Source: Winogradskyella sp. PC-19 (GTDB lineage: Bacteria; Bacteroidota; Bacteroidia; Flavobacteriales; Flavobacteriaceae). From it: 64,000 nucleotides of DNA. A program made the translations under genes and the position numbers. The notes beneath the pieces were generated by a model. That model had not been told where the DNA came from, ran no database searches, and saw nothing but the letters and a program-made list of their open reading frames with translations. The DNA is taken from NCBI RefSeq assembly GCF_002163855.1, contig NZ_CP019332.1:1095145-1159144 (forward strand), in the 5' to 3' direction. This document shows, one piece after another, positions 8,850 through 17,356 of this stretch (positions within the stretch are counted from its first letter, which is position 1; each line of letters begins with the position of its first letter).

Positions 8850-9920
8850 ATGAGTATAATTACATCTAGCGATATCGATTTAGTAAAAGCACAGACTTCA
8901 AAAATAAACGCTGTTGATTTTGACAATTTAGCCTTTGGACGTGTTTTTACCGATCATATGTTTACATGTGATTTTAAGGATGGTGAATGGCAAAAACCAA
9001 AAATTATACCTTACCAAGCAATGACGCTTGAGCCTTCTGCTCGTGTGTTTCATTACGGTCAAGCAGTTTTTGAAGGTATGAAAGCTTACAAGGACGACAA
9101 TGGCAAAGTATTTCTATTTAGACCAGACCAAAATTTTGAAAGAATAAATAAGTCTGCTGCTAGAATGGCGATTCCAGAATTTCCGAAAAAACACTTTTTT
9201 AACGGTCTAGAAACCCTATTAAATTTAGATAAAAATTGGATTAAACCTGGTGTTGGTAGTTCTTTATATTTAAGACCTTTTGTTATTGCAACTGAACCAG
9301 CAATTGCAGCTTCTCCAGCTGCAGAATATCGTTTTATGATTATATGTTCTCCTGCTAAAGCTTATTACAATGAACCCGTACGTGTTTTATTTGCTGAGAA
9401 ATACAGCCGCTCAGCTGATGGAGGTGTAGGTTTTGCAAAAGCTGCTGGTAATTATGGAGCGCAATTTTACCCAACAAATTTGGCACAAAAACTAGGTTTT
9501 CAGCAAATTATATGGACGGATGCAAGTACTCACGACTACTTAGAAGAAGCAGGTACAATGAATATATTCTTTAGAATAGGTGATAAATTATTAACAGCTC
9601 CTAAAAACGATAGAATATTAGACGGTATAACTCGAAAAAGTATTATTCAACTAGCCGAAGATTTAGATATAGAGTGTGAGGTGAGGCGTGTTAGTGTGAA
9701 AGAAATAAAAGATGCTGCAAAAAATGGCAGTCTAAAAGAAATTTTCGGAGCAGGAACGGCTGCTGTAATAAGCCCAGTATCTGCTTTTGGACATAAAGGA
9801 GAAGTTTTTGAACTTCAAGAAAAAGAAGATTCTTATGCTAAGCTGTTTAAATCCAAATTATTAAACATACAGCATAATCTTGCTGAAGATAAACATAATT
9901 GGAGACACGAAGTAAAATAA
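8850..9920 (+). CDS. ilvE: Branched-chain amino acid aminotransferase
   Basis: PLP-dependent class IV aminotransferase that interconverts Leu/Ile/Val and their 2-oxo acids. The 356-aa length and motifs fit the family: ARVFHYGQAVFEGMKAY (about 63-79), SLYLRPF, GVGFAKAAGNYGA with the PLP lysine (about K199), YLEEAGTMNIFF and GITRKSI. It is of the longer BCAT type (eukaryote-like and Bacteroidota). Cytosolic. It is divergent from the DUF4920 gene and ends at a bidirectional terminator. Confidence 0.95.
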   Translation: MSIITSSDIDLVKAQTSKINAVDFDNLAFGRVFTDHMFTCDFKDGEWQKPKIIPYQAMTLEPSARVFHYGQAVFEGMKAYKDDNGKVFLFRPDQNFERINKSAARMAIPEFPKKHFFNGLETLLNLDKNWIKPGVGSSLYLRPFVIATEPAIAASPAAEYRFMIICSPAKAYYNEPVRVLFAEKYSRSADGGVGFAKAAGNYGAQFYPTNLAQKLGFQQIIWTDASTHDYLEEAGTMNIFFRIGDKLLTAPKNDRILDGITRKSIIQLAEDLDIECEVRRVSVKEIKDAAKNGSLKEIFGAGTAAVISPVSAFGHKGEVFELQEKEDSYAKLFKSKLLNIQHNLAEDKHNWRHEVK

Positions 9921-9949
9921 AAAAGGGAGCCAAATGGCTCCTTTTTTTA
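9919..9949. terminator. Bidirectional intrinsic terminator
   Basis: GGAGCC-aaat-GGCTCC stem flanked by A and T runs. It serves ilvE on the plus strand and the convergent pyrophosphohydrolase on the minus strand. Confidence 0.85.
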
Positions 9950-9951
9950 TT

Positions 9952-10338
9952 TTATGATTCTAATATTTCTTTAATATTGGGTTTAAAATAGTTTGGCCCT
10001 TTTAAAACCTTCCCGTCTTCTCTGTAAATTGGCTCTCCATCTTCGCCAAGTTTACTCATATTACTGCGTTGAATTTCTTTAAATACTTCTTCAATTTTGT
10101 ATTGCATTCCATGCTCTATGATTGTACCACATAAAATGTACAGCATATCTCCTAAAGCATCTGCTACCTCAACTAAATCATTTTCATTTGCCGCCTCTAA
10201 ATATTCTTCGTTTTCTTCACGCATAAGTTTATAACGAAGCATATTCTTTTCTAATCCTAAATCTGCCTTTGGTGTTTCTCTATGTCCTATTTTAAAAGCT
10301 TTATGAAATGCTTTAACAGCATTGATTTTATCTTGCAT
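9952..10338 (-). CDS. MazG-like nucleoside triphosphate pyrophosphohydrolase family protein
   Basis: A 128-aa all-alpha NTP-PPase protein. The metal-binding pattern ExxE...ExxD is visible as REENEEYLEA (about 35-44) and LVEVADALGDMLYILCG (about 55-71). Such proteins hydrolyse nucleotide triphosphates to monophosphates, often as house-cleaning enzymes; the exact substrate cannot be told. The C-terminal GEPIYREDGKVLKGPNYF motif is typical of the phage-like PRA-PH subgroup. Single-gene unit. Confidence 0.85.
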   Translation of the reverse strand: MQDKINAVKAFHKAFKIGHRETPKADLGLEKNMLRYKLMREENEEYLEAANENDLVEVADALGDMLYILCGTIIEHGMQYKIEEVFKEIQRSNMSKLGEDGEPIYREDGKVLKGPNYFKPNIKEILES

Positions 10339-10368
10339 ATCTTGTTGGTTTATTACTATGGTTATCCT

Positions 10369-10376
10369 TAAATTTG
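10369..10376 (+). promoter_or_regulatory. Candidate -7 promoter element (TAAATTTG)
   Basis: Exact TAnnTTTG match. It overlaps an in-frame TTG at 10374, so that codon cannot be the start, which supports ATG 10392. Confidence 0.5.
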
Positions 10377-10391
10377 CATAAAAATAAGAAG

Positions 10392-10577
10392 ATGTTTACG
10401 ACTGGTCAATTAGTTTTTGGAATATTATTTTTTATTGCCTTTGCTACGGTAATCGCATTTCAGTATCGTAAAGATTTAAAACTTCACAAAAAATACTATA
10501 AAGGCACCATTTGGATACTTCTAGCTTTTATTGGTTTTATTGCGCTAATAGCTGCAGTGAAATTTATGTATATGTAA
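10392..10577 (+). CDS. Small two-helix membrane protein, unknown function
   Basis: A 61-aa protein from ATG 10392 (MFTTGQLVFGILFF). It has two transmembrane helices (about 7-22 and 38-58) joined by a basic loop (QYRKDLKLHKKYYKG). Similar short proteins occur widely in Flavobacteriaceae but I cannot assign a role. The start was chosen because an upstream in-frame TTG lies inside the predicted promoter element. It is followed by a hairpin terminator. Confidence 0.65.
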   Translation: MFTTGQLVFGILFFIAFATVIAFQYRKDLKLHKKYYKGTIWILLAFIGFIALIAAVKFMYM

Positions 10578-10607
10578 AAAGCAGCTACTTTCGTAACTGC
10601 CCTTTTT
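10576..10607. terminator. Hairpin between convergent genes
   Basis: Arms GCAGcTAC and GTAaCTGC (one mismatch) around TTTC, with A5 before and T5 after. A likely bidirectional terminator for the small membrane protein and the DPP III gene. Confidence 0.6.
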
Positions 10608-10629
10608 AAATTATAATATCGTTTTATAA

Positions 10630-12651
10630 TTAATTCTTAACCGGCAAGAAACTATATGTCTTACTGTACTCAAGCATTTGCTGAGGAAAACCTTCTGGTT
10701 GTGTTACTTTTATTGCAGTAATCTCACCTTCATCATTCATCTCTGGAACTAAAACAGGATTTACAAAACCACTGTAAGGTGCAGAAGTAAATTGTTTGTT
10801 ACGCTCTAAAACTTCAGCATGTATTGCTTGATCTACTTTGACACCATAACCTTCTACCAAAGCTTCAACAGCAGCATAGTCACCTTCAGATTTTATACGT
10901 TGCGTTTCGCGTAGTAACTGCCCAAAAAGGTCGTGTAATTTTTCGTAATCATTAATATTAAAATACGTTTTACCGTCTCTAGTTACTTTTTCGATTACAT
11001 TATCAGCTTTTCCTTTTTCAAAAGCCCAAGCCGATACCCATTGTCTGTTTACCATATGTGCTTCTTCAACATCATCACCTAAGTTTAGTCTAATTAATTG
11101 TGTCATTAAACCATTTCTAATATAACCATCGTATGCAGCTTTTCCTACAGACTTCCAATCATCAACTAATCCCAATTCTTGTAATTTTGGGCTGTATAAA
11201 TAATAAAGCCCAACTAAATCTGCACGACCTTCTTCTAAAGTAGATGCGTACTTTTTAAGAGTTTCTTTAGTCTCTCCTACTCCTGGATTTAATTGTCCAG
11301 AAGCGTGACCGATTACTTCGTGTAAAGCTGTATGTAATTTATCTCCTATTTGACCATACTCTTCTTCTAATTTTAACTCTTCTTCATCATGAACAAACTC
11401 TTTTAAGCGTCCTGTACTTCCTGCATTGTTATAGGCATTGATAATATTTCCAAGTGATACAGATTTACTTCCGACTTCTTTACGTATCCAGTTAGCATTT
11501 GGCAAGTTTACTCCTATTGGTGTACTTGGTGACGCATCACCAGCTTCGCCAGCAACAGTTACAACTTTATAAGTCACGCCAACAACGCTATCTTTTTTGT
11601 GCTCATCCATTAGAGGAGAGTTATCCTCAAACCATTGTGCGTTTTCTGATAATACAGACATCTTTTTTGACATATCAAAATCATTAATCTGCACTATAGT
11701 TTCGTAACTTCCTCTATAACCAGATGGGTCATTATATACTTCAATAAAACTATTAATGTAATCTACATTACCATCTGTTGCCGCAGTCCAAGCCACATTA
11801 TAATCGTCCCAAATTTGTAAATCTCCTGTTTTGTAATAATCTATTAAAAGACCAAGTGCATTACCCTGAGCTTCATTCTCAGCAACTCCTTTTGCTTTTT
11901 CCAACCACTTTACAATTTCATCTATAGCATTACCGTATAAACCGCCTGATTTATAAACACGTTCTTTTAACTCACCATTCTCTTTAACCAGTTGAGAATT
12001 CAATCCATATGATAACGGTCTGTCTGGATTAGGTGATTTTTTCTTTTTATAAAAACTTTCGACATCTGCTGTAGTAACATCAGGGCCATAAAAATTTACG
12101 GCAGATTCTAATACATTATCAATACCATTAGCTAAGTTAACTTTCTTTGAATCGGCATCGCTAAAAATAGCGTTATAAGCCATCCCATCTAACTTGGTGT
12201 TTGTCGCTTTAAGTATTTCATTAAAATATCCCTCATCAAAATCAGGCTTTAATTTATCGTTTGAATAGTGATGATGAATCCCGTTACTAAACCAAACACG
12301 TTTTAGATAAACGTCAAAAGCTTTCCAGTTATCAGTCGTTTTGTCACCAGAATAATTGGTGTAGATGTTTTCTAAAGCAGCTCTAATAGCCAGATTATGA
12401 CGGTAATTTTGGTCCCACATAATATCACGACCAGCTAAACCTGCTTGCGTTAAATAGTATACTAATTTTTGCTCTTTTAGAGTTAAATTCTCCCATCCTG
12501 GAATTTTGTAGCGTAAGATTTTAATATCAGCGAATTGCTCGACATTATAACTGAATTCTTGAGTTTCTTTGACATCTTCTTTCTTATCTTCTCCGCATGA
12601 AAAGAAAAGTGAAGACACTAAAGCAATACTCAATATTGATTTTAATTTCAT
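10630..12651 (-). CDS. Dipeptidyl-peptidase III family zinc peptidase (M49), lipoprotein
   Basis: Removes dipeptides from the N-terminus of oligopeptides. At 673 aa it has a signal peptide ending in the lipobox LFFSC (Cys19), followed by GEDKKEDVKE, an acidic stretch of the sort linked to surface export in Bacteroidota (inference). The M49 zinc motif HEVIGH is at 444-449 and the second motif EEGRAD at 473-478 supplies the third ligand. Length and motif spacing (about 25 residues) fit M49. It probably acts outside the cytoplasm in peptide utilisation. Own promoter, monocistronic. Confidence 0.92.
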   Translation of the reverse strand: MKLKSILSIALVSSLFFSCGEDKKEDVKETQEFSYNVEQFADIKILRYKIPGWENLTLKEQKLVYYLTQAGLAGRDIMWDQNYRHNLAIRAALENIYTNYSGDKTTDNWKAFDVYLKRVWFSNGIHHHYSNDKLKPDFDEGYFNEILKATNTKLDGMAYNAIFSDADSKKVNLANGIDNVLESAVNFYGPDVTTADVESFYKKKKSPNPDRPLSYGLNSQLVKENGELKERVYKSGGLYGNAIDEIVKWLEKAKGVAENEAQGNALGLLIDYYKTGDLQIWDDYNVAWTAATDGNVDYINSFIEVYNDPSGYRGSYETIVQINDFDMSKKMSVLSENAQWFEDNSPLMDEHKKDSVVGVTYKVVTVAGEAGDASPSTPIGVNLPNANWIRKEVGSKSVSLGNIINAYNNAGSTGRLKEFVHDEEELKLEEEYGQIGDKLHTALHEVIGHASGQLNPGVGETKETLKKYASTLEEGRADLVGLYYLYSPKLQELGLVDDWKSVGKAAYDGYIRNGLMTQLIRLNLGDDVEEAHMVNRQWVSAWAFEKGKADNVIEKVTRDGKTYFNINDYEKLHDLFGQLLRETQRIKSEGDYAAVEALVEGYGVKVDQAIHAEVLERNKQFTSAPYSGFVNPVLVPEMNDEGEITAIKVTQPEGFPQQMLEYSKTYSFLPVKN

Positions 12652-12674
12652 TTTAATTAGATTTTAGTTGTACA

Positions 12675-12682
12675 CAAATGTA
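12675..12682 (-). promoter_or_regulatory. Candidate -7 promoter element (TACATTTG on minus strand)
   Basis: Plus-strand CAAATGTA, 24 bp before the DPP III start. Divergent with the plus-strand element at 12711. Confidence 0.5.
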
Positions 12683-12710
12683 ACATTTAAAAGACATATC
12701 ATAAAATTGC

Positions 12711-12718
12711 TATCTTTG
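12711..12718 (+). promoter_or_regulatory. Candidate -7 promoter element (TATCTTTG)
   Basis: Exact match 22 bp before the SRPBCC start at 12741. Confidence 0.5.
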
Positions 12719-12740
12719 ATTATTAACTGAAATCAATCCT

Positions 12741-13760
12741 ATGAAAGCTCTAAAATATATTCTTTTTCTGCTTCTAATTTTAGCCATTGGACTCGCCATA
12801 TATATAGCTGTGCAACCCAACTCTTTTGAAGTTGAAAGAAGTCGAACTATAGATGCACCTGCGCAAGTCGTATATAATAATGTTATTGATTTTAAAAACT
12901 GGGAAGCATGGAACTCTTGGAAAGATGAAGACCCTACTATTGTAATGACAATGTCAGATAAAACAGATGGTGTTGGAGGCTCATATTCTTGGACAGATGA
13001 AGACGGTATCGGTACTATGAAAACAACAGATGCAGTTACCAATACATCAATAACGCAAGAAATGCAATTTGGAGATTTCCCTAAATCAGATGTAAAATGG
13101 TCGTTTACACCTAACGAAGATGGCAGTACAAAAGTCACATGGAATATCTCAGGAAAAGACTTACCATTCGGTTTTAAAGCTTTTGCTACACTAATGGGTG
13201 GTATGGAAAAACAAATTGGTCCTCATTACGAAAGAGGTTTAGAAATGCTTGACGACGTAATTATGCAAGATATGAAGCGCTATTCGATAAAAGTTGAAGG
13301 ACTTACTGAACACAGTGGCGGTTTTTATCTTTACAATACAACATCTTGTAAAATGGGAGATTTCAAACAAAAAATGCAAGAAATGCTTCCTAAAGTTGGC
13401 GGCTACGCCATAAGTAATAATATTAGAATGGCTGGTGCGCCTTTTGTTATTTACCACAAATGGGACGAAGCCAATGATGCTGTTATGTTCTCTTGTGCAA
13501 TCCCGACAAGTTCAAAAATTACGACTACAGAATCAGAAATATTAACAGGGCAATTACAATCTTTTAAGGCTGTGAAAACTATACTTTACGGAGACTATGA
13601 GAATCTTAAAGAAGCTTGGGAAAAGACCATGACTTATGTAGAAGATAATAATCTTGAAAGTCCAATAGACGCAATAACTCTAGAATCTTATTTGACTGAC
13701 CCAACTAGTCAACCTAATCCAGCAGATTGGATTACAGAAATTTATATCGAAGTAAAATAG
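12741..13760 (+). CDS. SRPBCC (START-like) + GyrI-like effector-binding protein
   Basis: A 339-aa protein with one N-terminal membrane helix (about 5-24). It is followed by an SRPBCC/polyketide-cyclase-like hydrophobic-pocket domain (about 30-175; RTIDAPAQVVYNNVIDFKNWEAWNSW) and a GyrI/AraC-type effector-binding domain (about 180-339). Both domains bind small hydrophobic ligands in other proteins; the ligand here is unknown. The stop is directly followed by the crcB ATG (no gap), so the two are translationally coupled. Confidence 0.78.
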   Translation: MKALKYILFLLLILAIGLAIYIAVQPNSFEVERSRTIDAPAQVVYNNVIDFKNWEAWNSWKDEDPTIVMTMSDKTDGVGGSYSWTDEDGIGTMKTTDAVTNTSITQEMQFGDFPKSDVKWSFTPNEDGSTKVTWNISGKDLPFGFKAFATLMGGMEKQIGPHYERGLEMLDDVIMQDMKRYSIKVEGLTEHSGGFYLYNTTSCKMGDFKQKMQEMLPKVGGYAISNNIRMAGAPFVIYHKWDEANDAVMFSCAIPTSSKITTTESEILTGQLQSFKAVKTILYGDYENLKEAWEKTMTYVEDNNLESPIDAITLESYLTDPTSQPNPADWITEIYIEVK

Positions 13761-14126
13761 ATGAAACAATTTTTACTTGTATTCTTAGGTGGTGGTTTTG
13801 GAAGCGGATTACGTTTTTTAGTCGGAAAATGGCTTAATAGTTCTGAGAGCGGGATACCATATGGCACTTTTGCTGCCAATATAATTGGTAGTTTACTCAT
13901 CGGAATAATACTTGGTATAGCAGCAAAGAATGATGGCTTATCAGAATCTCAAACTCTACTTTTAGCAACTGGATTTTGTGGAGGCTTTACAACCTTCTCG
14001 ACCTTTGCTTACGAGAATCATATTTTTCTAAAATCTGGTGATTTTACATCGTTTGCCTTATATACGATAGGCAGCTTTATAATTGGTTTTCTTGCTGTTT
14101 TTGGAGGAATGTATTTGGTGAAATAG
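13761..14126 (+). CDS. crcB: Fluoride efflux channel CrcB/Fluc
   Basis: A 121-aa inner-membrane protein of four helices that works as an antiparallel dimer to export fluoride. The motifs are clear: GGGFGSGLRFLVGKWL (about 10-25), PYGTFAANIIGSLLIG (about 33-48), and LATGFCGGFTTFSTFAYEN (about 68-86). No fluoride riboswitch was recognised upstream; the gene is instead attached to the SRPBCC gene. Confidence 0.95.
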   Translation: MKQFLLVFLGGGFGSGLRFLVGKWLNSSESGIPYGTFAANIIGSLLIGIILGIAAKNDGLSESQTLLLATGFCGGFTTFSTFAYENHIFLKSGDFTSFALYTIGSFIIGFLAVFGGMYLVK

Positions 14127-14180
14127 ACTTTTTAGATGAGTTAGACTCTTTAGATGCTTAAATCATTAACTCTCTAACTT

Positions 14181-14780
14181 CTACTTTTTGAAATTTTTAA
14201 CTCCTGCCTCAACCTTTAAATCTAGATAATTAACACGCGGAACAATTGGGCAAGAGTATTTTTCATTGTATGCACATAAAGGATTTTTAGCCTTATTAAA
14301 ATCTATTTCAATACTATCACTTTCAGAAATTCTTAAGTCAAGAAAGCGACCTCCAGCATAAGTTCCCTCTCCGTTTGTATTATCTAGAAAAGGTAAGAAA
14401 AGATAATCCTTATATTCTTCTGAATTCATGTTCTCTTCACCTTGATATATGTTTAAGGTAAAATCTCTTCCTTTTAATTTAAAACTTGCTACTGCATAGA
14501 TACGCTCACGAGACAATCGACTTGTTGTCGTTTTCATATTAAACCATTTTGACTCTGGTTTTCTTTCAATCTTAGCATTTACTATATAAGTTGAGTCAAA
14601 AGAAAAAAAGTTTAGACCTTCAAAATTCTTTAAATCTTTGGCTTTTAAAGGTGATTTTGATGCATCCTTAAATGTGTTATTTAACTTAATTTGAAAAGGC
14701 GTTTCTCCAACAGTAGCAGACTTTTTTTGAGAACATGCTAAAACAAAAAAGAACACTATTAAAAACTTTATAAACTTCAT
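14181..14780 (-). CDS. DUF1684 lipoprotein
   Basis: A 199-aa protein with a signal and lipobox FVLAC (Cys16). The DUF1684 signature is seen in FLPFLDNTNGEGTYAGGRFLD (in part), IDFNKAKNPLCAYNEKYSCP and the ending VPRVNYLDLKVEAGVKNF. The conserved NP.CAY...CP segment carries paired cysteines. The biochemical function of the family is not known. Monocistronic, with a -7 element at 14801. Confidence 0.88.
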   Translation of the reverse strand: MKFIKFLIVFFFVLACSQKKSATVGETPFQIKLNNTFKDASKSPLKAKDLKNFEGLNFFSFDSTYIVNAKIERKPESKWFNMKTTTSRLSRERIYAVASFKLKGRDFTLNIYQGEENMNSEEYKDYLFLPFLDNTNGEGTYAGGRFLDLRISESDSIEIDFNKAKNPLCAYNEKYSCPIVPRVNYLDLKVEAGVKNFKK

Positions 14781-14800
14781 TATTTAATCTTTTTCAGTTT

Positions 14801-14808
14801 CAAAAATA
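14801..14808 (-). promoter_or_regulatory. Candidate -7 promoter element (TATTTTTG on minus strand)
   Basis: Plus-strand CAAAAATA, 21 bp before the DUF1684 start. Confidence 0.45.
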
Positions 14809-14965
14809 CAACTTATACATTTTTTTAATAGCTTTGGTTTCAAATTAAATGAAAGATCCAATGAAATTTTCGATTGTGACATGTAATCAAAAACAGTCTT
14901 CTTTATATAGAAGGAGGACTTTTTGTGTGTTATGATATTGATATATTTAACTAACCAAAACCATG

Positions 14966-14997
14966 AAAAGTCCGACAATTATTTGTTGGACTTTTTG
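14966..14997 (+). terminator. Orphan hairpin before the MFS gene
   Basis: AAAAGTCCGACAA pairs with TTGTTGGACTTTT (one G-T pair). A weaker similar hairpin, also ending in GGACTTTTTG, lies at about 14896-14925. No gene on the plus strand ends just before them, so they may close a short unannotated transcript or regulate the MFS gene. Confidence 0.45.
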
Positions 14998-15011
14998 CTT
15001 TTATAGAACTA

Positions 15012-16223
15012 ATGAAAAAATTATACGCTAACTACATTGAATCTTTTACAGGCTTATCTAAAGAGATTTGGTATTTATCATTTATATCTCTAATAAATAG
15101 AGCTGGGACAATGGTTATCCCATTCTTATCTTTGTATCTGAAAAATGATTTAAAATATGACGAATCACAAATAAAATGGTTTTTTGTATGCTTTGGTATT
15201 GGTTCTGTATTAGGCTCATGGCTAGGCGGAAAATTAACTGACAAGGTTGGTTTTTATAAAGTAATGATTTTCAGTTTATTCTTAACAGGTATTAACTTCA
15301 TCATTCTGCAGTATATAACTTCTTTTACATATTTATGCCTAGCTATACTGATTACTATGAGTATTGCAGATAGCTTTCGTCCAGCTGTTTTTGTATCTAT
15401 TAAAGCTTATAGCAAACCAGAAAATCAAACAAGGTCAATAGCGTTATTGAGACTTGCTATAAATGCAGGTATGGGAATTGGGCCTACGTTAGCAGGATTA
15501 ATAATTGTAACTAATAATTATAGTTCTTTATTTTGGATAGACGGCATTACGTGTATTGTAGCCATTATTTTATTTTATAATCTTGTAAAAGCACCTACAA
15601 AAAAATTAGTTTCAACTAATAACATAATAACAAAAAGAGATAAAAACAGTGTTTATAAAGACTTTTCTTTCTGGATATTTTCTAGTATTTGTTTCTTATT
15701 CGGAATGGCATTTTTTCAGTTATTCACTATATTTCCACTATACTACAATCAAATATTTGAGCTCAACGAGTTTAAGATTGGACTCATAATGTTTATCAAT
15801 GTGGCGATAATTGTAGTATTCGAAATGCCGTTTATTAATTATTTAGAAAAAAGAATAATACTAGTTACCAAATACATTGCTATGTCTTGCTTGCTATTAA
15901 GTTTAAGCTTCTTTGTACTATATCAAAACTATTGGATTGGTATACTTATAATTAGTATAGTTATTATTACATTTAGTGAAATGTTGGGTTTTCCATACAC
16001 TAATAAATTTGCAATAAAAAGAGCTAAAGAAGGCTTAGAAGGTAGTTATATGGCAATGTATAGTGTGTCTTTTTCACTAGCTCATATATTTTGCCCTTTA
16101 CTAAGTTTTAGTATAATTGAAACCTATGGGTATCAGTCAAATTGGCTTATAACAGGTTGCTATTGCTTATTAGCTGTCGCACTATCGTATTGGCTCAATA
16201 ATCGAATAAAAAATAAATTGTGA
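15012..16223 (+). CDS. MFS transporter
   Basis: A 403-aa, 12-helix major facilitator. The loop 2-3 signature appears as GSWLGGKLTDKVGFYKVM (about 71-88). LLRLAINAGMGIGPTLAGLI in helix 5 fits drug/metabolite efflux subfamilies (motif C-like GxxxGPxxAG). Substrate not predictable. The following glyoxalase-like gene starts on the base after the stop, which suggests a shared detoxification or drug-resistance unit (inference). Confidence 0.88.
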   Translation: MKKLYANYIESFTGLSKEIWYLSFISLINRAGTMVIPFLSLYLKNDLKYDESQIKWFFVCFGIGSVLGSWLGGKLTDKVGFYKVMIFSLFLTGINFIILQYITSFTYLCLAILITMSIADSFRPAVFVSIKAYSKPENQTRSIALLRLAINAGMGIGPTLAGLIIVTNNYSSLFWIDGITCIVAIILFYNLVKAPTKKLVSTNNIITKRDKNSVYKDFSFWIFSSICFLFGMAFFQLFTIFPLYYNQIFELNEFKIGLIMFINVAIIVVFEMPFINYLEKRIILVTKYIAMSCLLLSLSFFVLYQNYWIGILIISIVIITFSEMLGFPYTNKFAIKRAKEGLEGSYMAMYSVSFSLAHIFCPLLSFSIIETYGYQSNWLITGCYCLLAVALSYWLNNRIKNKL

Positions 16224-16600
16224 ATGAACTTAAACCAAGTCACTATCCCATCATTAGATGTAGAGAAAGCAACAGAATTTTATAAAACCTTGGGGTTAAC
16301 CTTAATTGTAGAGGCTTTACCAAGATATGTACGTTTTGAATGTCCTAACGGCGACTCGACTTTTCAATTCACAAAGTAGATACTTTGCCAAAAGGTGATG
16401 CTATCGTTTTATATTTTGAAGTGCAAAACCTTAAGAAAGAAGTAGAAAATCTGAAGCAAAAAGGCATTCGCTTTAGCACTAAAATTATAGAGCAATCATG
16501 GCTTTGGAATGAAGCTCATTTATCTGATTTAGATGGAAATAAAATCATTATTTTTCATGCAGGTAAAAATCGTAAAAGTCCACCTTGGAGAATAAAATAA
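16224..16600 (+). pseudogene. VOC/glyoxalase-like protein, frameshifted
   Basis: From ATG 16224 the frame gives MNLNQVTIPSLDVEKATEFY...FECPNGDSTF and then stops at 16377-16379. Adding one T to the TTTT at 16361-16364 restores SIHKVDTLPKGDAIVLYFEV and continues to the stop at 16600 (about 125 aa in total). The rebuilt protein has the two beta-alpha-beta units of the vicinal oxygen chelate fold and the end HLSDLDGNKIIIFHAGKNR, typical of VOC proteins. It begins directly after the MFS stop. True pseudogene or single-base error cannot be separated here. Confidence 0.82.
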
Positions 16601-16610
16601 TCATCAAAAA

Positions 16611-17354
16611 ATGAAAAAGATATTAATCTTACTAATTGCGCTGATTTACATTAGTTGTAATAATAAAGTTGAACCAACACAAGACCAAGTTGAAAACACT
16701 TTTACAAAAAAGCTATTGCCAAAATTAGAACCCAACCGCTATAATGTAGCGTTCTTAGTTATGGATGGCACTTATAATACAGAGTTAACAGCACCTTATG
16801 ACATTTTTCAACATACAATTTTTAGAGAAAACATTAAGGCGATGAATGTGTTTACTGTTGCTAATACAGATGAACCGATTACAACGTTTGAAGGTATGCG
16901 TATACTTCCAGATTACAATTATTTATCTGATGACCTGCCTAAGATTGACATATTGGTCGTACCAAGCGCAGAGCATCATTTGGACACAGATTTGGAAGAC
17001 GAAGCGATGATGAATTTTGTGAAAAAGGTAGATAAAGATGCTGAATTTATAACCTCACATTGCGATGGCGCTTTTGTTTTAGCTGAAGCTGGATTACTAG
17101 ATGAAAAAGTATCTACAACCTTTCCGAGTGATGTAGATAAGATGCGTGAAAGATATCCAAATCTAGATATTAGAAAAGAAGTGCTTTTTATTCATGACGG
17201 AAAATACATCACCTCAGCTGGTGGTGCCAAAAGTTTTGAAGCTGCATTATATCTATGCGAATATCTATACGGAAAAGAAATTGCTCAAAGTCTCGCTGGT
17301 GGTTTAGTGATTGATTGGAATGTGGATGATGTACCGCACGTTGTAGTTAAGTAA
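16611..17354 (+). CDS. DJ-1/PfpI family lipoprotein
   Basis: A 247-aa member of the class I glutamine-amidotransferase-like superfamily. The N-terminus has a signal with lipobox IYISC (Cys16). The nucleophile-elbow cysteine is in ITSHCDGAFVLAEAGLLD (about 146-163), preceded by VLVVPSAEHH and followed by SAGGAKSFEAALYL. Members act on small molecules or proteins, or regulate transcription when fused to an HTH; here it is a periplasmic lipoprotein. It is ten bases after the VOC gene in the same orientation. Confidence 0.85.
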   Translation: MKKILILLIALIYISCNNKVEPTQDQVENTFTKKLLPKLEPNRYNVAFLVMDGTYNTELTAPYDIFQHTIFRENIKAMNVFTVANTDEPITTFEGMRILPDYNYLSDDLPKIDILVVPSAEHHLDTDLEDEAMMNFVKKVDKDAEFITSHCDGAFVLAEAGLLDEKVSTTFPSDVDKMRERYPNLDIRKEVLFIHDGKYITSAGGAKSFEAALYLCEYLYGKEIAQSLAGGLVIDWNVDDVPHVVVK

Positions 17355-17356
17355 AA

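Noticed and set aside
10374-10391. TTG start for the small membrane protein
   Set aside because: It lies inside the predicted -7 element, so it could not be in the transcript; ATG 10392 was used.
12741-14126. Fluoride riboswitch before crcB
   Set aside because: crcB follows the SRPBCC stop with no gap, and no aptamer-like pseudoknot was found upstream of the pair.
14124-14159. Two 18-bp near-identical units (TAGACTxTTTAGATG) at the crcB stop
   Set aside because: Only 15 of 18 bases match and the second copy has no partner elsewhere in the window; too weak to call an element.
14784-14978. 64-codon minus-strand open frame upstream of DUF1684
   Set aside because: It covers the DUF1684 promoter region and hairpins, has no recognisable family and a Lys/Phe/Ile-rich low-complexity composition.
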